Shown here in pieces: positions 6,879 to 14,721 of a DNA stretch of 24,863 nt; position 1 is the first letter of the stretch, and each line of letters begins with the position of its first letter. Source of the DNA: CAYZXU01 sp964482535 (GTDB lineage Bacteria; Desulfobacterota; Desulfobacteria; Desulfobacterales; BuS5); contig CAYZXU010000023.1 of NCBI GenBank assembly GCA_964482535.1, positions 1-24,863 on the forward strand, in the 5' to 3' direction. The notes under the pieces are model-generated. The model did not search any database and was not told where the DNA came from. It saw only the letters and a list, made by a program, of their open reading frames with translations. Both the position numbers and the translations under genes were made by a program.

Positions 6879-7598
6879 ATGAACGAGGATATAAAATCAA
6901 ATGCGATCAAAACATTAGCCGGTGGAGTTGCCCATGATTTCAACAATCTTCTCATGGGGATACAGGGTAATGTTTCGTTAATGCTTTTGAATACTGATTC
7001 GAGTCATCCAAATTATAAAAGATTAAAAAATATTGAAAAAAACATTAAAAGCGGCGCAGAAATTACAACAAAAATTCTCGGTTTTGCCAAAGGAGGAAAG
7101 TATAGCTTTAGTTTTTTAAATATAAACCCGATTGTCCGCTATACTGCAAAAATATTTAAAATTACCAGAGACAAAATTAAAATACATGAAAATTATCAAA
7201 AAAACATATTTACGGTAAGGGCTGATAAAACTCAGCTTGAAAAGGTGCTGCATAATCTTTATGCAAATGCCTTGGATGCAATGTTAAAGGAGGGGCATCT
7301 TTATCTAAAAACAAAAAATGTTTTAATCGATGACAGTTTTTCCGACAGATTAAATCTAACGAGGGGCAGATATGTAAAAATATCCGTTACGGATACAGGT
7401 AGAGGTATGGATAAAGCAACCTGCAAGAGGGTATTTGACCCATATTTTACAACAAAAGAAATGAAAAGGGGGACAGGTCTTGGTTTAGCTTTTGCGGCAG
7501 GAATAATAAAAAATCATGGCGGCATTATTACAGCTTCAAGTGAAAAAGGCAGTGGAAGTACTTTTGAAATTTATCTGCCTGCATTAAGCGATTCTTAG
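6879..7598 (+). CDS. Orphan histidine kinase core without sensor domain
   Basis: A 239-residue protein consisting only of the kinase core. The dimerisation/phosphoacceptor region has the H-box GGVAHDFNNLL with His19, typical of NtrB-like kinases. The ATPase domain has the N-box NLYANALDAM (N126, N130), DTGRGM (172-177), the F-box FDPYFTT (187-192) and GTGLGLA (198-204), all intact. There is no upstream PAS, HAMP or membrane segment: an in-frame TAA 24 bases before the ATG limits extension. No obvious strong ribosome binding site precedes the start. It lies alone between an amidohydrolase gene and a DUF1178 gene with no response regulator in the window. It may be a soluble kinase that docks to another sensor, or what remains of a longer gene. 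Its TAG stop overlaps the stop of the convergent DUF1178 gene by four bases. Confidence 0.88.
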   Translation: MNEDIKSNAIKTLAGGVAHDFNNLLMGIQGNVSLMLLNTDSSHPNYKRLKNIEKNIKSGAEITTKILGFAKGGKYSFSFLNINPIVRYTAKIFKITRDKIKIHENYQKNIFTVRADKTQLEKVLHNLYANALDAMLKEGHLYLKTKNVLIDDSFSDRLNLTRGRYVKISVTDTGRGMDKATCKRVFDPYFTTKEMKRGTGLGLAFAAGIIKNHGGIITASSEKGSGSTFEIYLPALSDS

Positions 7599-8035
7599 GG
7601 TTCGTTGGAATCGCTGGAATCGTTATTTTTAACAACAGGCAAGGGGATTTTAACAAAATCGACCCCTTCCTTGCTTAAAACTTTTTCTTCTTCACTGGAA
7701 CTGTGCCCCCTTATATTTCTGGACTCAGAAACACCATAATGCATTTTTAATGCTTCAGAAGCAAAGTCCGACCCCACATCATCAAAATTTTTTTCTATAA
7801 AATCTGATAGTTGCTCCCCTGCTTTTTTCAGTTCCTCATAATTTTGTTCATTATATTTTTGTAGAGGTTGTGACGGTTTAATGGCAAAAGCAGAAAGCTT
7901 TTTGGTAATGGAGGTGTCATTACAAACAGGACAGCTTATCAAAGCTTGTTTATTCTGCCTGTCAAAGGTCTTTCTGTTTTTAAACCAGCCTTCAAAAATA
8001 TGACCGTTGGAACATTTAAGGTCGAATACTATCAT
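7595..8035 (-). CDS. DUF1178 family protein
   Basis: A 146-residue protein that starts MIVFDLKCSNGHIFEGWF and continues with an ISCPVC segment. The C8...H12 and C35/C38 positions look like a zinc-ribbon-like N terminus. The region around FVKIPLPVV near the C terminus also matches the DUF1178 pattern. The family is widespread in Proteobacteria and has no established function known to me. The gene is monocistronic, convergent and overlapping at the stop codon with the histidine kinase gene, and divergent from the SH3-domain protein gene across 168 bases of very AT-rich DNA. Confidence 0.82.
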   Translation of the reverse strand: MIVFDLKCSNGHIFEGWFKNRKTFDRQNKQALISCPVCNDTSITKKLSAFAIKPSQPLQKYNEQNYEELKKAGEQLSDFIEKNFDDVGSDFASEALKMHYGVSESRNIRGHSSSEEEKVLSKEGVDFVKIPLPVVKNNDSSDSNEP

Positions 8036-8203
8036 AAAATAATTACTATGAGTTTATAAAAATATTAAAGGGTTAAAAATAACTTTTTTTAGTTTTACAT
8101 GTAACATATAAATTGATATTTTAAAAGAAATTATTGACATGCATCCTTTTTTCAACAACAAATATAACATAATAACAACAATTATAATGGAGAAATTTTT
8201 TCT

Positions 8204-8887
8204 ATGAAACATCTTGTTATAATAACAATCTGTATGTTTTGCCTTTGTGCTTCCGTTCATGCTGAAACCGCATATATAGCAGACGCAATGAAAATAACCT
8301 TAAGAACAGGACCTGGAATCAACTATAAAATAATTACCAGGATTAAATCCGGCATGGAAATTGAGAAGGTTAAAAAAGTTGAACAGGTTGACTCTGGAGA
8401 GGTGGATTCCAAAACGGATTGGTCTCTAATCCGTTTGCCTGACGGAAAAGAAGGATGGGTTCTCAACCGTTTTATAACTTCAGTAAAGCCCAGCCGAATA
8501 TTACTGAAGGAACTGCAAACAAAATATAATATTATAACAAAAAAATTTAAACAGATAAATCTTGAAAATAAAAATTTTAAAATTGAAAACAAACAACTTG
8601 TATCTGATATTAATGCGGTTAAAAAAAAATTAATCAGCACAACAGATTCTTATAAAACCCTTAAAACAGAATCAGCCGATTTCCTGAATCTTAAAGCAAA
8701 ATTTAAAAAAACATCATCACAGCTTGCCAGTCAGACCAGCGAAGCGGAAACGGTTGAACAAGAGTTGTCCGAACTTGCAATAAATCATAATATCAGATGG
8801 TTTATTACAGGCGCCGTTGTTTTACTTATCGGTGTTATTATAGGTTACAGTTCCAAACGCCAAAAACGCAGAACATCATTACTATAG
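8204..8887 (+). CDS. Periplasmic SH3b-coiled-coil protein with C-terminal anchor (TIGR04211/YgiM-like)
   Basis: A 227-residue envelope protein. Residues 1-20 form a signal peptide ending in SVHA, with cleavage likely before ETAY. Residues 22-93 are a bacterial SH3 domain (TLRTGPGINYKIITRI, DWSLIRL, GKEGWVLNRF). A Lys/Glu-rich coiled coil covers about 98-192. A transmembrane helix (about 198-216) is followed by a short basic tail SSKRQKRR, which places the C terminus in the cytoplasm and the SH3 domain in the periplasm. This order is that of the 'SH3 domain protein' TIGR04211 family, including E. coli YgiM, generally thought to associate with the cell wall. The nadB gene starts 12 bases after its stop, so the two are probably cotranscribed, with no evident functional link. 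Confidence 0.85.
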   Translation: MKHLVIITICMFCLCASVHAETAYIADAMKITLRTGPGINYKIITRIKSGMEIEKVKKVEQVDSGEVDSKTDWSLIRLPDGKEGWVLNRFITSVKPSRILLKELQTKYNIITKKFKQINLENKNFKIENKQLVSDINAVKKKLISTTDSYKTLKTESADFLNLKAKFKKTSSQLASQTSEAETVEQELSELAINHNIRWFITGAVVLLIGVIIGYSSKRQKRRTSLL

Positions 8888-8899
8888 GAAAACTGTTTA

Positions 8900-10534
8900 A
8901 TGGAGTATAAAAGCGATTTCTTAGTCATCGGCAGTGGCGTAGCAGGCCTTACTTTTGCTCTTAAGGTTGCAGAGTACGGCGATGTTGCTCTTGTGACAAA
9001 AAGAAAAATAATGAACAGCAATACAGCCCTTGCCCAGGGAGGGATAGCCTCGGTTTTCAGTGAACTCGACTCCTTTGATCTTCATATAAAAGACACTCTT
9101 TCTGCAGGGGACGGCTTGTGCAACAAAGAAGTTGTTGAAATGGTAGTAAAAAACGGTCCTGATAGAATTCTTGAGTTAATGGATATGGGCGTAAAGTTCA
9201 ACCTGAACGAAGAGGATGGTTCTAATAATGAGATGCTTGATCTTGGTCGTGAAGGGGGACATTCACAAAAACGCATAGTTCATGCCCAGGACATGACAGG
9301 GAAAGAGATAGAGTCTGTTCTTGTTAAAAGTGTAAAAAAAAACAAGCGCATTACAATCTTTGAAAACCATATGGCCATAGATCTAATTACATACTCAACC
9401 CGCATGAAGAGAGGGGCTGTCACAACAACCCATGAGGACTTTTGCTGCGGAGCATATGTCCTTGACATAAAAAAAAATCGGGTAATATCATTTTCTGCTT
9501 CAATAACACTTCTTTCCTCAGGAGGTGCGGGAAAAGTCTACCTTTATACAAGTAACCCGGATATTGCCACAGGAGACGGTATAGCAATGGGATACAGGGC
9601 TGGCGCAACAGTTGCCAATCTTGAATTCGTCCAGTTTCATCCCACCTGTCTTTACCACCATGATGCTAAAAACTTTCTTATATCCGAGGCTGTAAGGGGA
9701 GAGGGCGGCACATTAACAGACTCTGCTGGCAGGCCATTTATGGAAAAATATGACCGGCAAAAAGACCTTGCATGTCGTGATGTGGTGGCTCGTGCCATTG
9801 ACACTGAACTTAAAAAAAGCGGAGATGATTCTGTCTTTCTTGATATCTCCCATAAAAAATCGAATTTTATAAAAAACCGTTTTCCAAATCTATATGAACA
9901 ATGCCTTTATTTTGGAATTGATATGACTAAAGAGCCTATACCTGTTGTTCCTGCCGCACATTATATGTGCGGAGGCATAGCTACGGATATATTCGGCAGG
10001 ACGGATATACAGAGGTTATACGCAATCGGAGAGGCTGCCTGCACAGGGCTTCACGGAGCTAACCGTCTGGCAAGTAATTCCCTTGTTGAAGCCCTGGTTT
10101 ATGCGGAAAACGCTTCTAAACAGGTCATCAAGGATATCAACAACTTCAATTTCAGCATGACACCTGAAACTCCTGTATGGGATGAAGTCGGTACAACAGA
10201 CAGCGATGAACTCATCATGGTTTCACATAACTGGGATGAAATCAGAAGGTGTATGTGGAACTATGTGGGAATAGTAAGATCAAACAAACGTCTGGCCAGA
10301 GCACAAAGAAGAGTCGAAAATATTCAAAATGAAATTCGTGAATATTACTGGAATTTTAAAGTGTCATCCGATCTTATTGAGCTAAGAAATATCGCCACAG
10401 TAGCTGGTCTTATAATTAAATGTGCACTGCACAGAAAAGAAAGCAGAGGGCTTCACTACAATATAGAATACCCAACAAAAAATGACAGGCGCTGGCAAAA
10501 GGACACTGTTATCAGACGGCCATTTATGGCTTAA
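8900..10534 (+). CDS. nadB: L-aspartate oxidase
   Basis: A 544-residue flavoprotein, matching the roughly 540 residues of E. coli NadB. Seen: the FAD dinucleotide-binding motif VIGSGVAGLTFALKVAE (9-25), ALAQGGIASV (44-52), QFHPTCLY with His247, RGEGG (266-270), ACRDVVARAI with Arg293 as the likely active-site base, VPAAHYMCGGI with His354, and HGANRLASNSLVEAL (385-399). NadB oxidises L-aspartate to iminoaspartate, the first step of de novo NAD synthesis; anaerobes can use fumarate as electron acceptor. The succinate dehydrogenase/fumarate reductase flavoprotein is the closest relative, but the Met- and Gly-rich SASNSL/HGANRL context and length favour NadB. nadA and nadC are not in the window. 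The fdhD-like gene follows after 23 bases on the same strand. Confidence 0.93.
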   Translation: MEYKSDFLVIGSGVAGLTFALKVAEYGDVALVTKRKIMNSNTALAQGGIASVFSELDSFDLHIKDTLSAGDGLCNKEVVEMVVKNGPDRILELMDMGVKFNLNEEDGSNNEMLDLGREGGHSQKRIVHAQDMTGKEIESVLVKSVKKNKRITIFENHMAIDLITYSTRMKRGAVTTTHEDFCCGAYVLDIKKNRVISFSASITLLSSGGAGKVYLYTSNPDIATGDGIAMGYRAGATVANLEFVQFHPTCLYHHDAKNFLISEAVRGEGGTLTDSAGRPFMEKYDRQKDLACRDVVARAIDTELKKSGDDSVFLDISHKKSNFIKNRFPNLYEQCLYFGIDMTKEPIPVVPAAHYMCGGIATDIFGRTDIQRLYAIGEAACTGLHGANRLASNSLVEALVYAENASKQVIKDINNFNFSMTPETPVWDEVGTTDSDELIMVSHNWDEIRRCMWNYVGIVRSNKRLARAQRRVENIQNEIREYYWNFKVSSDLIELRNIATVAGLIIKCALHRKESRGLHYNIEYPTKNDRRWQKDTVIRRPFMA

Positions 10535-10557
10535 TCATTTTTTACATATAAAAACAA

Positions 10558-11343
10558 TTGAAAAAATCATTCAGCCATAAAACAAAATTGTGGAAAAATA
10601 ATCTCTTTTCAAACACGGAGCTCAATATTATCCATGAAGCCCCATTGTCTGTTAATATACAGGGAGAACCTTATACTGTTGTATTGAGAACCCCTGGGGA
10701 TGAATTAGCCCATGGAGCAGGGCTGTGCCTTGCAGAAGGCATAATCGATTCTCCTGATGATATTAATTCCATAATTTTTTCTGATGACAAAGATAATAAT
10801 GAGGTAAGACTGACATTGAAAGAATCAAGACTAAACAAAATTTCTCATATACTTGAGTGCCGAAGTCATATTGGTCAGACGAGCTGTAACAACCTTATAA
10901 AGGATTTAAAACCTTTTTCAGACATAATAACAATTACTGCCAAAGAAGCATTAAACTGCCTTGAAAATCTTTCAAAACATCAGCCCCTGCGCAGCGAAAC
11001 ACATGCTTCCCACGCTGCTGCCCTGTACAGCTCCGACCTTGAGCTTCTATGTGTAATGGAGGATGTGGGCAGGCATAATGCACTGGATAAGGTGATAGGA
11101 AAAGTTTTTCTCGACAACAAACTATCCAGCGCCTCTATTTTAACCCTTTCTTCACGCATAAGCTATGAGCTTGTGCAAAAAGCTGCAAGAGCACGGATCT
11201 CTATCATCCTTGCAATTTCCCGCCCCACCTCCCTTGCCATTAACCTGGCATCCAGGCTTAAAATTACACTGGCATGCCTTGTTAGAGATTCGGGATTATA
11301 TATCTTTACAGGTGAAGATCGTTTCAGAATAAGAGAGCTTTGA
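10558..11343 (+). CDS. fdhD: FdhD-family protein with degenerate cysteine loop
   Basis: A 261-residue protein of the FdhD family, which in E. coli takes sulfur from IscS and sulfurates the molybdenum cofactor of formate dehydrogenase. Seen: the N-terminal EAPLSVNIQGEPY and RTPGDELAHGAGLCLAEGII, the central ETHASHAAALY and VMEDVGRHNALDKVIG, and the C-terminal ISYELVQKAARARI plus SRPTSLAINLA, all family hallmarks. The flexible loop, normally SSCGxCG, reads TSCNNLI here: Cys110 is kept and the second cysteine position is Leu113. Another cysteine, C101, lies nine residues earlier. The start is TTG at 10558 with no strong ribosome binding site, 23 bases after nadB. No formate dehydrogenase gene is in the window. 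Sulfur transfer may be altered, or this may be a paralogue with another role. Confidence 0.85.
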   Translation: MKKSFSHKTKLWKNNLFSNTELNIIHEAPLSVNIQGEPYTVVLRTPGDELAHGAGLCLAEGIIDSPDDINSIIFSDDKDNNEVRLTLKESRLNKISHILECRSHIGQTSCNNLIKDLKPFSDIITITAKEALNCLENLSKHQPLRSETHASHAAALYSSDLELLCVMEDVGRHNALDKVIGKVFLDNKLSSASILTLSSRISYELVQKAARARISIILAISRPTSLAINLASRLKITLACLVRDSGLYIFTGEDRFRIREL

Positions 11344-11379
11344 ATAATCTGTCTGCCCCGATGTTAATCAACTAAATTC

Positions 11380-11407
11380 TTGATTTATTAAACGAATATG
11401 TTATATA
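11380..11407 (+). promoter_or_regulatory. Candidate sigma-70-type promoter for the PPC-domain gene
   Basis: TTGATT at 11380-11385 and TATATA at 11402-11407 are separated by 16 bases, with an overlapping TATAAA at 11404-11409 giving an 18-base spacing. It lies 80 bases before the next start codon, in a 145-base AT-rich gap. AT-rich DNA produces such matches by chance, so this is only a candidate. Confidence 0.3.
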
Positions 11408-11488
11408 AAAAATATTTGTTTTGCAAATCTATGGCATTATTATACTGCTGAAAAATCACTGCATTTTAAATTAATATGGAAAATATAA

Positions 11489-11929
11489 ATGAATGATAAA
11501 ATATCCTGCAAAGAATTTAAACACGGTCGCATCTTTACAGGTCGTCTTCCCCATGGTGTTGACCTTGTGCAATCAATAGAAGATTTTTGCAGGGATGCTT
11601 CCATCAATATGGCGACTTTTTCTTTAATAGGAGCCTTATCTTCTGTTACAATCGGTTCTTACGATCAAACACAACAGGTATATGTAAGCTTTTCCAAACA
11701 TGCTGACCTGGAAGTATTATCCTGCACCGGCAATATTTCAATTAAAGACGGATCACCAATGGTGCATGCTCATATTGTTCTTGCGGATATAGATGGAAAA
11801 ACCTTTGGGGGCCATCTTTTTTCTGAATCTATAATCTTTGCCGGTGAAATAGAAATTCAAGAGTTATCAGGAGAACAGTTAGAAAGAAACCATGACACGA
11901 CAACAGGGCTGATGCTTTGGAATATTTAG
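11489..11929 (+). CDS. PPC/DUF296 domain protein
   Basis: A 146-residue single-domain protein matching the PPC (plants and prokaryotes conserved, DUF296) fold: FTGRLPHGVDLVQSIEDFC near the N terminus, ATFSLIGALSSVTIGSYD in the middle and MVHAHIVLADIDGKTFGGHLF (about 91-111), in which the H-x-H and GGH histidines are the conserved presumed metal ligands. Bacterial members are trimeric and often called DNA-binding, but their role is mostly unknown. It is a separate unit between fdhD and ilvE, with 145 bases upstream and 63 bases downstream. No strong ribosome binding site is visible, only a weak GGA ten bases before the ATG. Confidence 0.8.
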   Translation: MNDKISCKEFKHGRIFTGRLPHGVDLVQSIEDFCRDASINMATFSLIGALSSVTIGSYDQTQQVYVSFSKHADLEVLSCTGNISIKDGSPMVHAHIVLADIDGKTFGGHLFSESIIFAGEIEIQELSGEQLERNHDTTTGLMLWNI

Positions 11930-11992
11930 CAAAAAAACCTAAATTTTCTATTTGTAAAAGATCTCTCTTGCCGGACTTATAAAGGGGATTAA

Positions 11993-13054
11993 ATGCAGGT
12001 TACTATTAATAAGGCAGAAAAATTAAAACCACTGCCGGATGATTCCAAGATAGAATTTGGAACAATATTTACAGATCACATGTTTAATATGGATTATAAT
12101 CCTGAAATAGGATGGCATAATCCACGCATAGAGCCTTACAAGCCCATAAGCATGGACCCTGCCACCATGATTTTGCATTACAGCCAGGGCGTTTTTGAAG
12201 GGCTTAAAGCTTACAGAACCGATTCCGATGACATACAGCTTTTTCGACCAAGAGATAATTTTAAACGTCTTAACCGGTCATCTGAAGCTCTCTGTATACC
12301 GGAATTTGATGAAGAGCTGGTTTTTGATGCGTTAAAACAGTTACTTAAAATAGAAAAAAGATGGGTCCCTGGAGCTCCTGAAACTTCTCTTTATATACGG
12401 CCTACAATCATTGCAATGGATCCCTTTCTTGGGGTTCGCGCTTCTTATACATATCGATTTTTTATTATTCTTTCTCCTGTTGGAGCATACTATCCTGAAG
12501 GCTTTAATCCTGTAAAAATATGGGTAACAAAAGACCACGTCCGAGCTGTCAGGGGAGGTCTGGGAAATGTAAAAACACCGGGCAACTATGCTGCAAGCCT
12601 CTATGCAGGTGAACAGGCTCATAAAAACGGATACACTCAGGTTTTGTGGCTTGATGCAATTGAATTAAAATATATTGAAGAGGTCGGCTCCATGAACATC
12701 TTCTTTGTCATGGATGATGAACTCATTACGCCCATGTTAAACGGAAGTATTTTGCCTGGGATAACAAGGGATTCTGTTATCACACTGGCAAAAAAATGGG
12801 GTGTAAAAGTTACGGAACGCAAGGTAAGCATAGAAGAACTATTTGAATCTCACAGTTCCGGGAGACTTAAAGAAATTTTCGGATCAGGAACAGCCGCAGT
12901 TATCTCTCCTGTTGGAGAGATAAAATTTAATGACAAGGTTATTACAATTGGCAATGGCAAAGTCGGAGATATGGCTTATAAATTCTTTAAGTCTATTACT
13001 GATATTCAATATGGCAAATCAGAGGATGTCTCTAACTGGATAGAGCCACTCTGA
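11993..13054 (+). CDS. ilvE: Branched-chain amino acid aminotransferase
   Basis: A 353-residue fold-type IV PLP enzyme of the BCAT group II type. Seen: HYSQGVFEGLKAYR (62-75), PRDNFKRLNRS (86-96), LYIRPTIIAMDPFLGV (133-148), the PLP lysine Lys194 in GGLGNVKTPGNYAAS, the EVGSMNIFFV segment and GILPGITRDSVI-like SILPGITRDS, which holds the cofactor phosphate. It interconverts leucine, isoleucine and valine with their 2-oxo acids using 2-oxoglutarate. An AAAGGGG ribosome binding site lies seven bases before the ATG. The gene stands alone, 192 bases before the UDP-glucose pyrophosphorylase gene. Confidence 0.93.
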   Translation: MQVTINKAEKLKPLPDDSKIEFGTIFTDHMFNMDYNPEIGWHNPRIEPYKPISMDPATMILHYSQGVFEGLKAYRTDSDDIQLFRPRDNFKRLNRSSEALCIPEFDEELVFDALKQLLKIEKRWVPGAPETSLYIRPTIIAMDPFLGVRASYTYRFFIILSPVGAYYPEGFNPVKIWVTKDHVRAVRGGLGNVKTPGNYAASLYAGEQAHKNGYTQVLWLDAIELKYIEEVGSMNIFFVMDDELITPMLNGSILPGITRDSVITLAKKWGVKVTERKVSIEELFESHSSGRLKEIFGSGTAAVISPVGEIKFNDKVITIGNGKVGDMAYKFFKSITDIQYGKSEDVSNWIEPL

Positions 13055-13246
13055 TATAAAAGAAAATAATTATTGTTAGACCTTTGCAAAACGCACTATT
13101 TCGTCCGATTTAAATTAGGCTCAAATTAAAATCCTCAAAATACTTAATGCATTCGAAGTGGTTGTTTTTTTACCTTTCTTGAGATTAAGCAGACTTGAAC
13201 TTTTTTTCGAAAACCCCATTTTGTTAATTAAAAGAGGAGAAAAATT

Positions 13247-14641
13247 ATGTATCAGGGTAATTCTTCAGAATTTTTGCAAAACTTTATTTCAAAGATGAAA
13301 AAAAAAAACCTGGATTCTTCGGTAATCGACACCTTTGCCTATTACTATCAATTGCTAATTTCAGGTGAATCCGGTCTGATATACGATAAGGATATAACAC
13401 CTGTTAATTCTGATGAAATCAAAGAGTTAGACAGCCTTAAAGATTATTATGATGCGGGAAAACGTGTACTTGATAATTGTGTGATGCTCGTTCTAAACGG
13501 CGGACTTGGCACAAGCATGGGTTTAACAAAAGCCAAATCCCTGCTTAGGGTCAAAAACGGAAAAACCTTTTTATATATACTATTAAAACAGGCTGAAATT
13601 TCCAATGTTTCCCTTGCACTCATGAATAGTTTCAGCACCCATCAAGAAACAATTTCCGCTATCTCTGAATACAAACCTGCAAAAAAACCTTTTTTATTTC
13701 TTCAGCACAGATTTCCCAAGATAGTAAAGCAGAATCTTAAACCGGCCACATGGCCTGCCAAACCTGCCTTAGAATGGAATCCTCCGGGTCATGGCGATAT
13801 ATACCTTGCCTTGTCTGCTTCAGGCATGCTTGATGAGCTGCTGGACCGGGGAATCAGGTATGCCTTTATATCCAACTCCGACAATCTGGGCGCCACAATT
13901 GATGAGTCTTTGCTGGGTTATTTTTCAGAAAAAAATTTTTCATTTATGATGGAGGTGGCAGAAAAAACACCTGCAGATATTAAAGGCGGTCATCTTGCCA
14001 GAAATAACAGCGGCCGGATGATACTTCGTGAGGCAGCCCAGTGCCCTGCTAATGAGATTAAAGCATTTCAGGATATAAAACGGTATGGTTTTTTTAACAC
14101 CAACAACATCTGGATAAACCTTGTTTATTTAAAAAACCTCATCGAAAAAGAAGGTATAATTCGATTACCCATAATTATAAACCCCAAGAGACTCGATCCC
14201 AGAGATGTAAACAGTCCTGAAGTTTTTCAGATTGAAACAGCAATGGGCGCTGCAATATCTCTTTTTGAAGGAGCCACTGCTGTTAAAGTGCCAAGATCAA
14301 GGTTTTTCCCCGTAAAAAAATGTAATGACCTGCTTGCAGTAAGATCGGACTGTTTTGTTTTTAATAAACAGGGGAGACTTATTAGAAATCCTGTGTGCAG
14401 TTTTGAATCAACAGAGATCAAATTAGATCAAAAATATTATTCAATGATCGATCTTTTTAACGAAAGATTTGCCAATGGCGCTCCATCATTAAAAGAATGT
14501 GAATCCCTGATTATAAAAGGTGATGTTTTTTTTGAAAAGAATGTAACAATAAAAGGAAAAGTGATAATAGAAAATAGTGCTGATAAACCATATGTAATAA
14601 AAGAAGGAACCGTTATTGAAAAAAACTTATTGGTGAAATAA
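13247..14641 (+). CDS. UTP-glucose-1-phosphate uridylyltransferase, eukaryotic-type (UDPGP family)
   Basis: A 464-residue nucleotidyltransferase of the UDPGP family (Pfam PF01704 type), unrelated in detail to the common bacterial GalU. Seen: the nucleotide-binding loop LNGGLGTSMGLTKAKSLL (83-100), LMNSFSTHQET, WNPPGHGDIYLALSASG, FISNSDNLGATID (uridine-binding NxDNLxA) and the late LDPRDVNSPEVFQIETAMGAA. The C terminus (about 415-464) has hexapeptide-like beta-helix turns (GDVFFEKNVTIKGKVIIE). The reaction makes UDP-glucose from UTP and glucose-1-phosphate for polysaccharide or lipid glycosylation. An AGAGGAG ribosome binding site precedes the ATG. It is a single gene ending in a strong bidirectional terminator. 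An N-acetylglucosamine-1-phosphate specificity is possible but less likely from the motifs. Confidence 0.88.
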   Translation: MYQGNSSEFLQNFISKMKKKNLDSSVIDTFAYYYQLLISGESGLIYDKDITPVNSDEIKELDSLKDYYDAGKRVLDNCVMLVLNGGLGTSMGLTKAKSLLRVKNGKTFLYILLKQAEISNVSLALMNSFSTHQETISAISEYKPAKKPFLFLQHRFPKIVKQNLKPATWPAKPALEWNPPGHGDIYLALSASGMLDELLDRGIRYAFISNSDNLGATIDESLLGYFSEKNFSFMMEVAEKTPADIKGGHLARNNSGRMILREAAQCPANEIKAFQDIKRYGFFNTNNIWINLVYLKNLIEKEGIIRLPIIINPKRLDPRDVNSPEVFQIETAMGAAISLFEGATAVKVPRSRFFPVKKCNDLLAVRSDCFVFNKQGRLIRNPVCSFESTEIKLDQKYYSMIDLFNERFANGAPSLKECESLIIKGDVFFEKNVTIKGKVIIENSADKPYVIKEGTVIEKNLLVK

Positions 14642-14662
14642 AATATAAGTTTGCGTGCTAAT

Positions 14663-14701
14663 AAAAAAGGGTTTGATTTTTATAAAATCAAACCCTTTTT
14701 T
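14663..14701. terminator. Bidirectional intrinsic terminator between the UDPGP gene and dsrP
   Basis: An 18-base perfect inverted repeat (14663-14680 with 14684-14701) with a three-base TAT loop. The GC-containing core GGGTTTG/CAAACCC is flanked by A tracts and T tracts on both sides, so it can stop transcription from either direction. It lies 22 bases after the uridylyltransferase stop and 21 bases after the dsrP stop on the other strand. Confidence 0.92.
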
Positions 14702-14721
14702 TATTATAAAAACAGCTTATT

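Noticed and set aside
8134..8168. TTGACA followed by TATAAC as a promoter for the SH3-domain protein gene
   Set aside because: The spacing is 23 bases, too long for a standard sigma-70 promoter; no better -10 sequence is visible at 16-18 bases.
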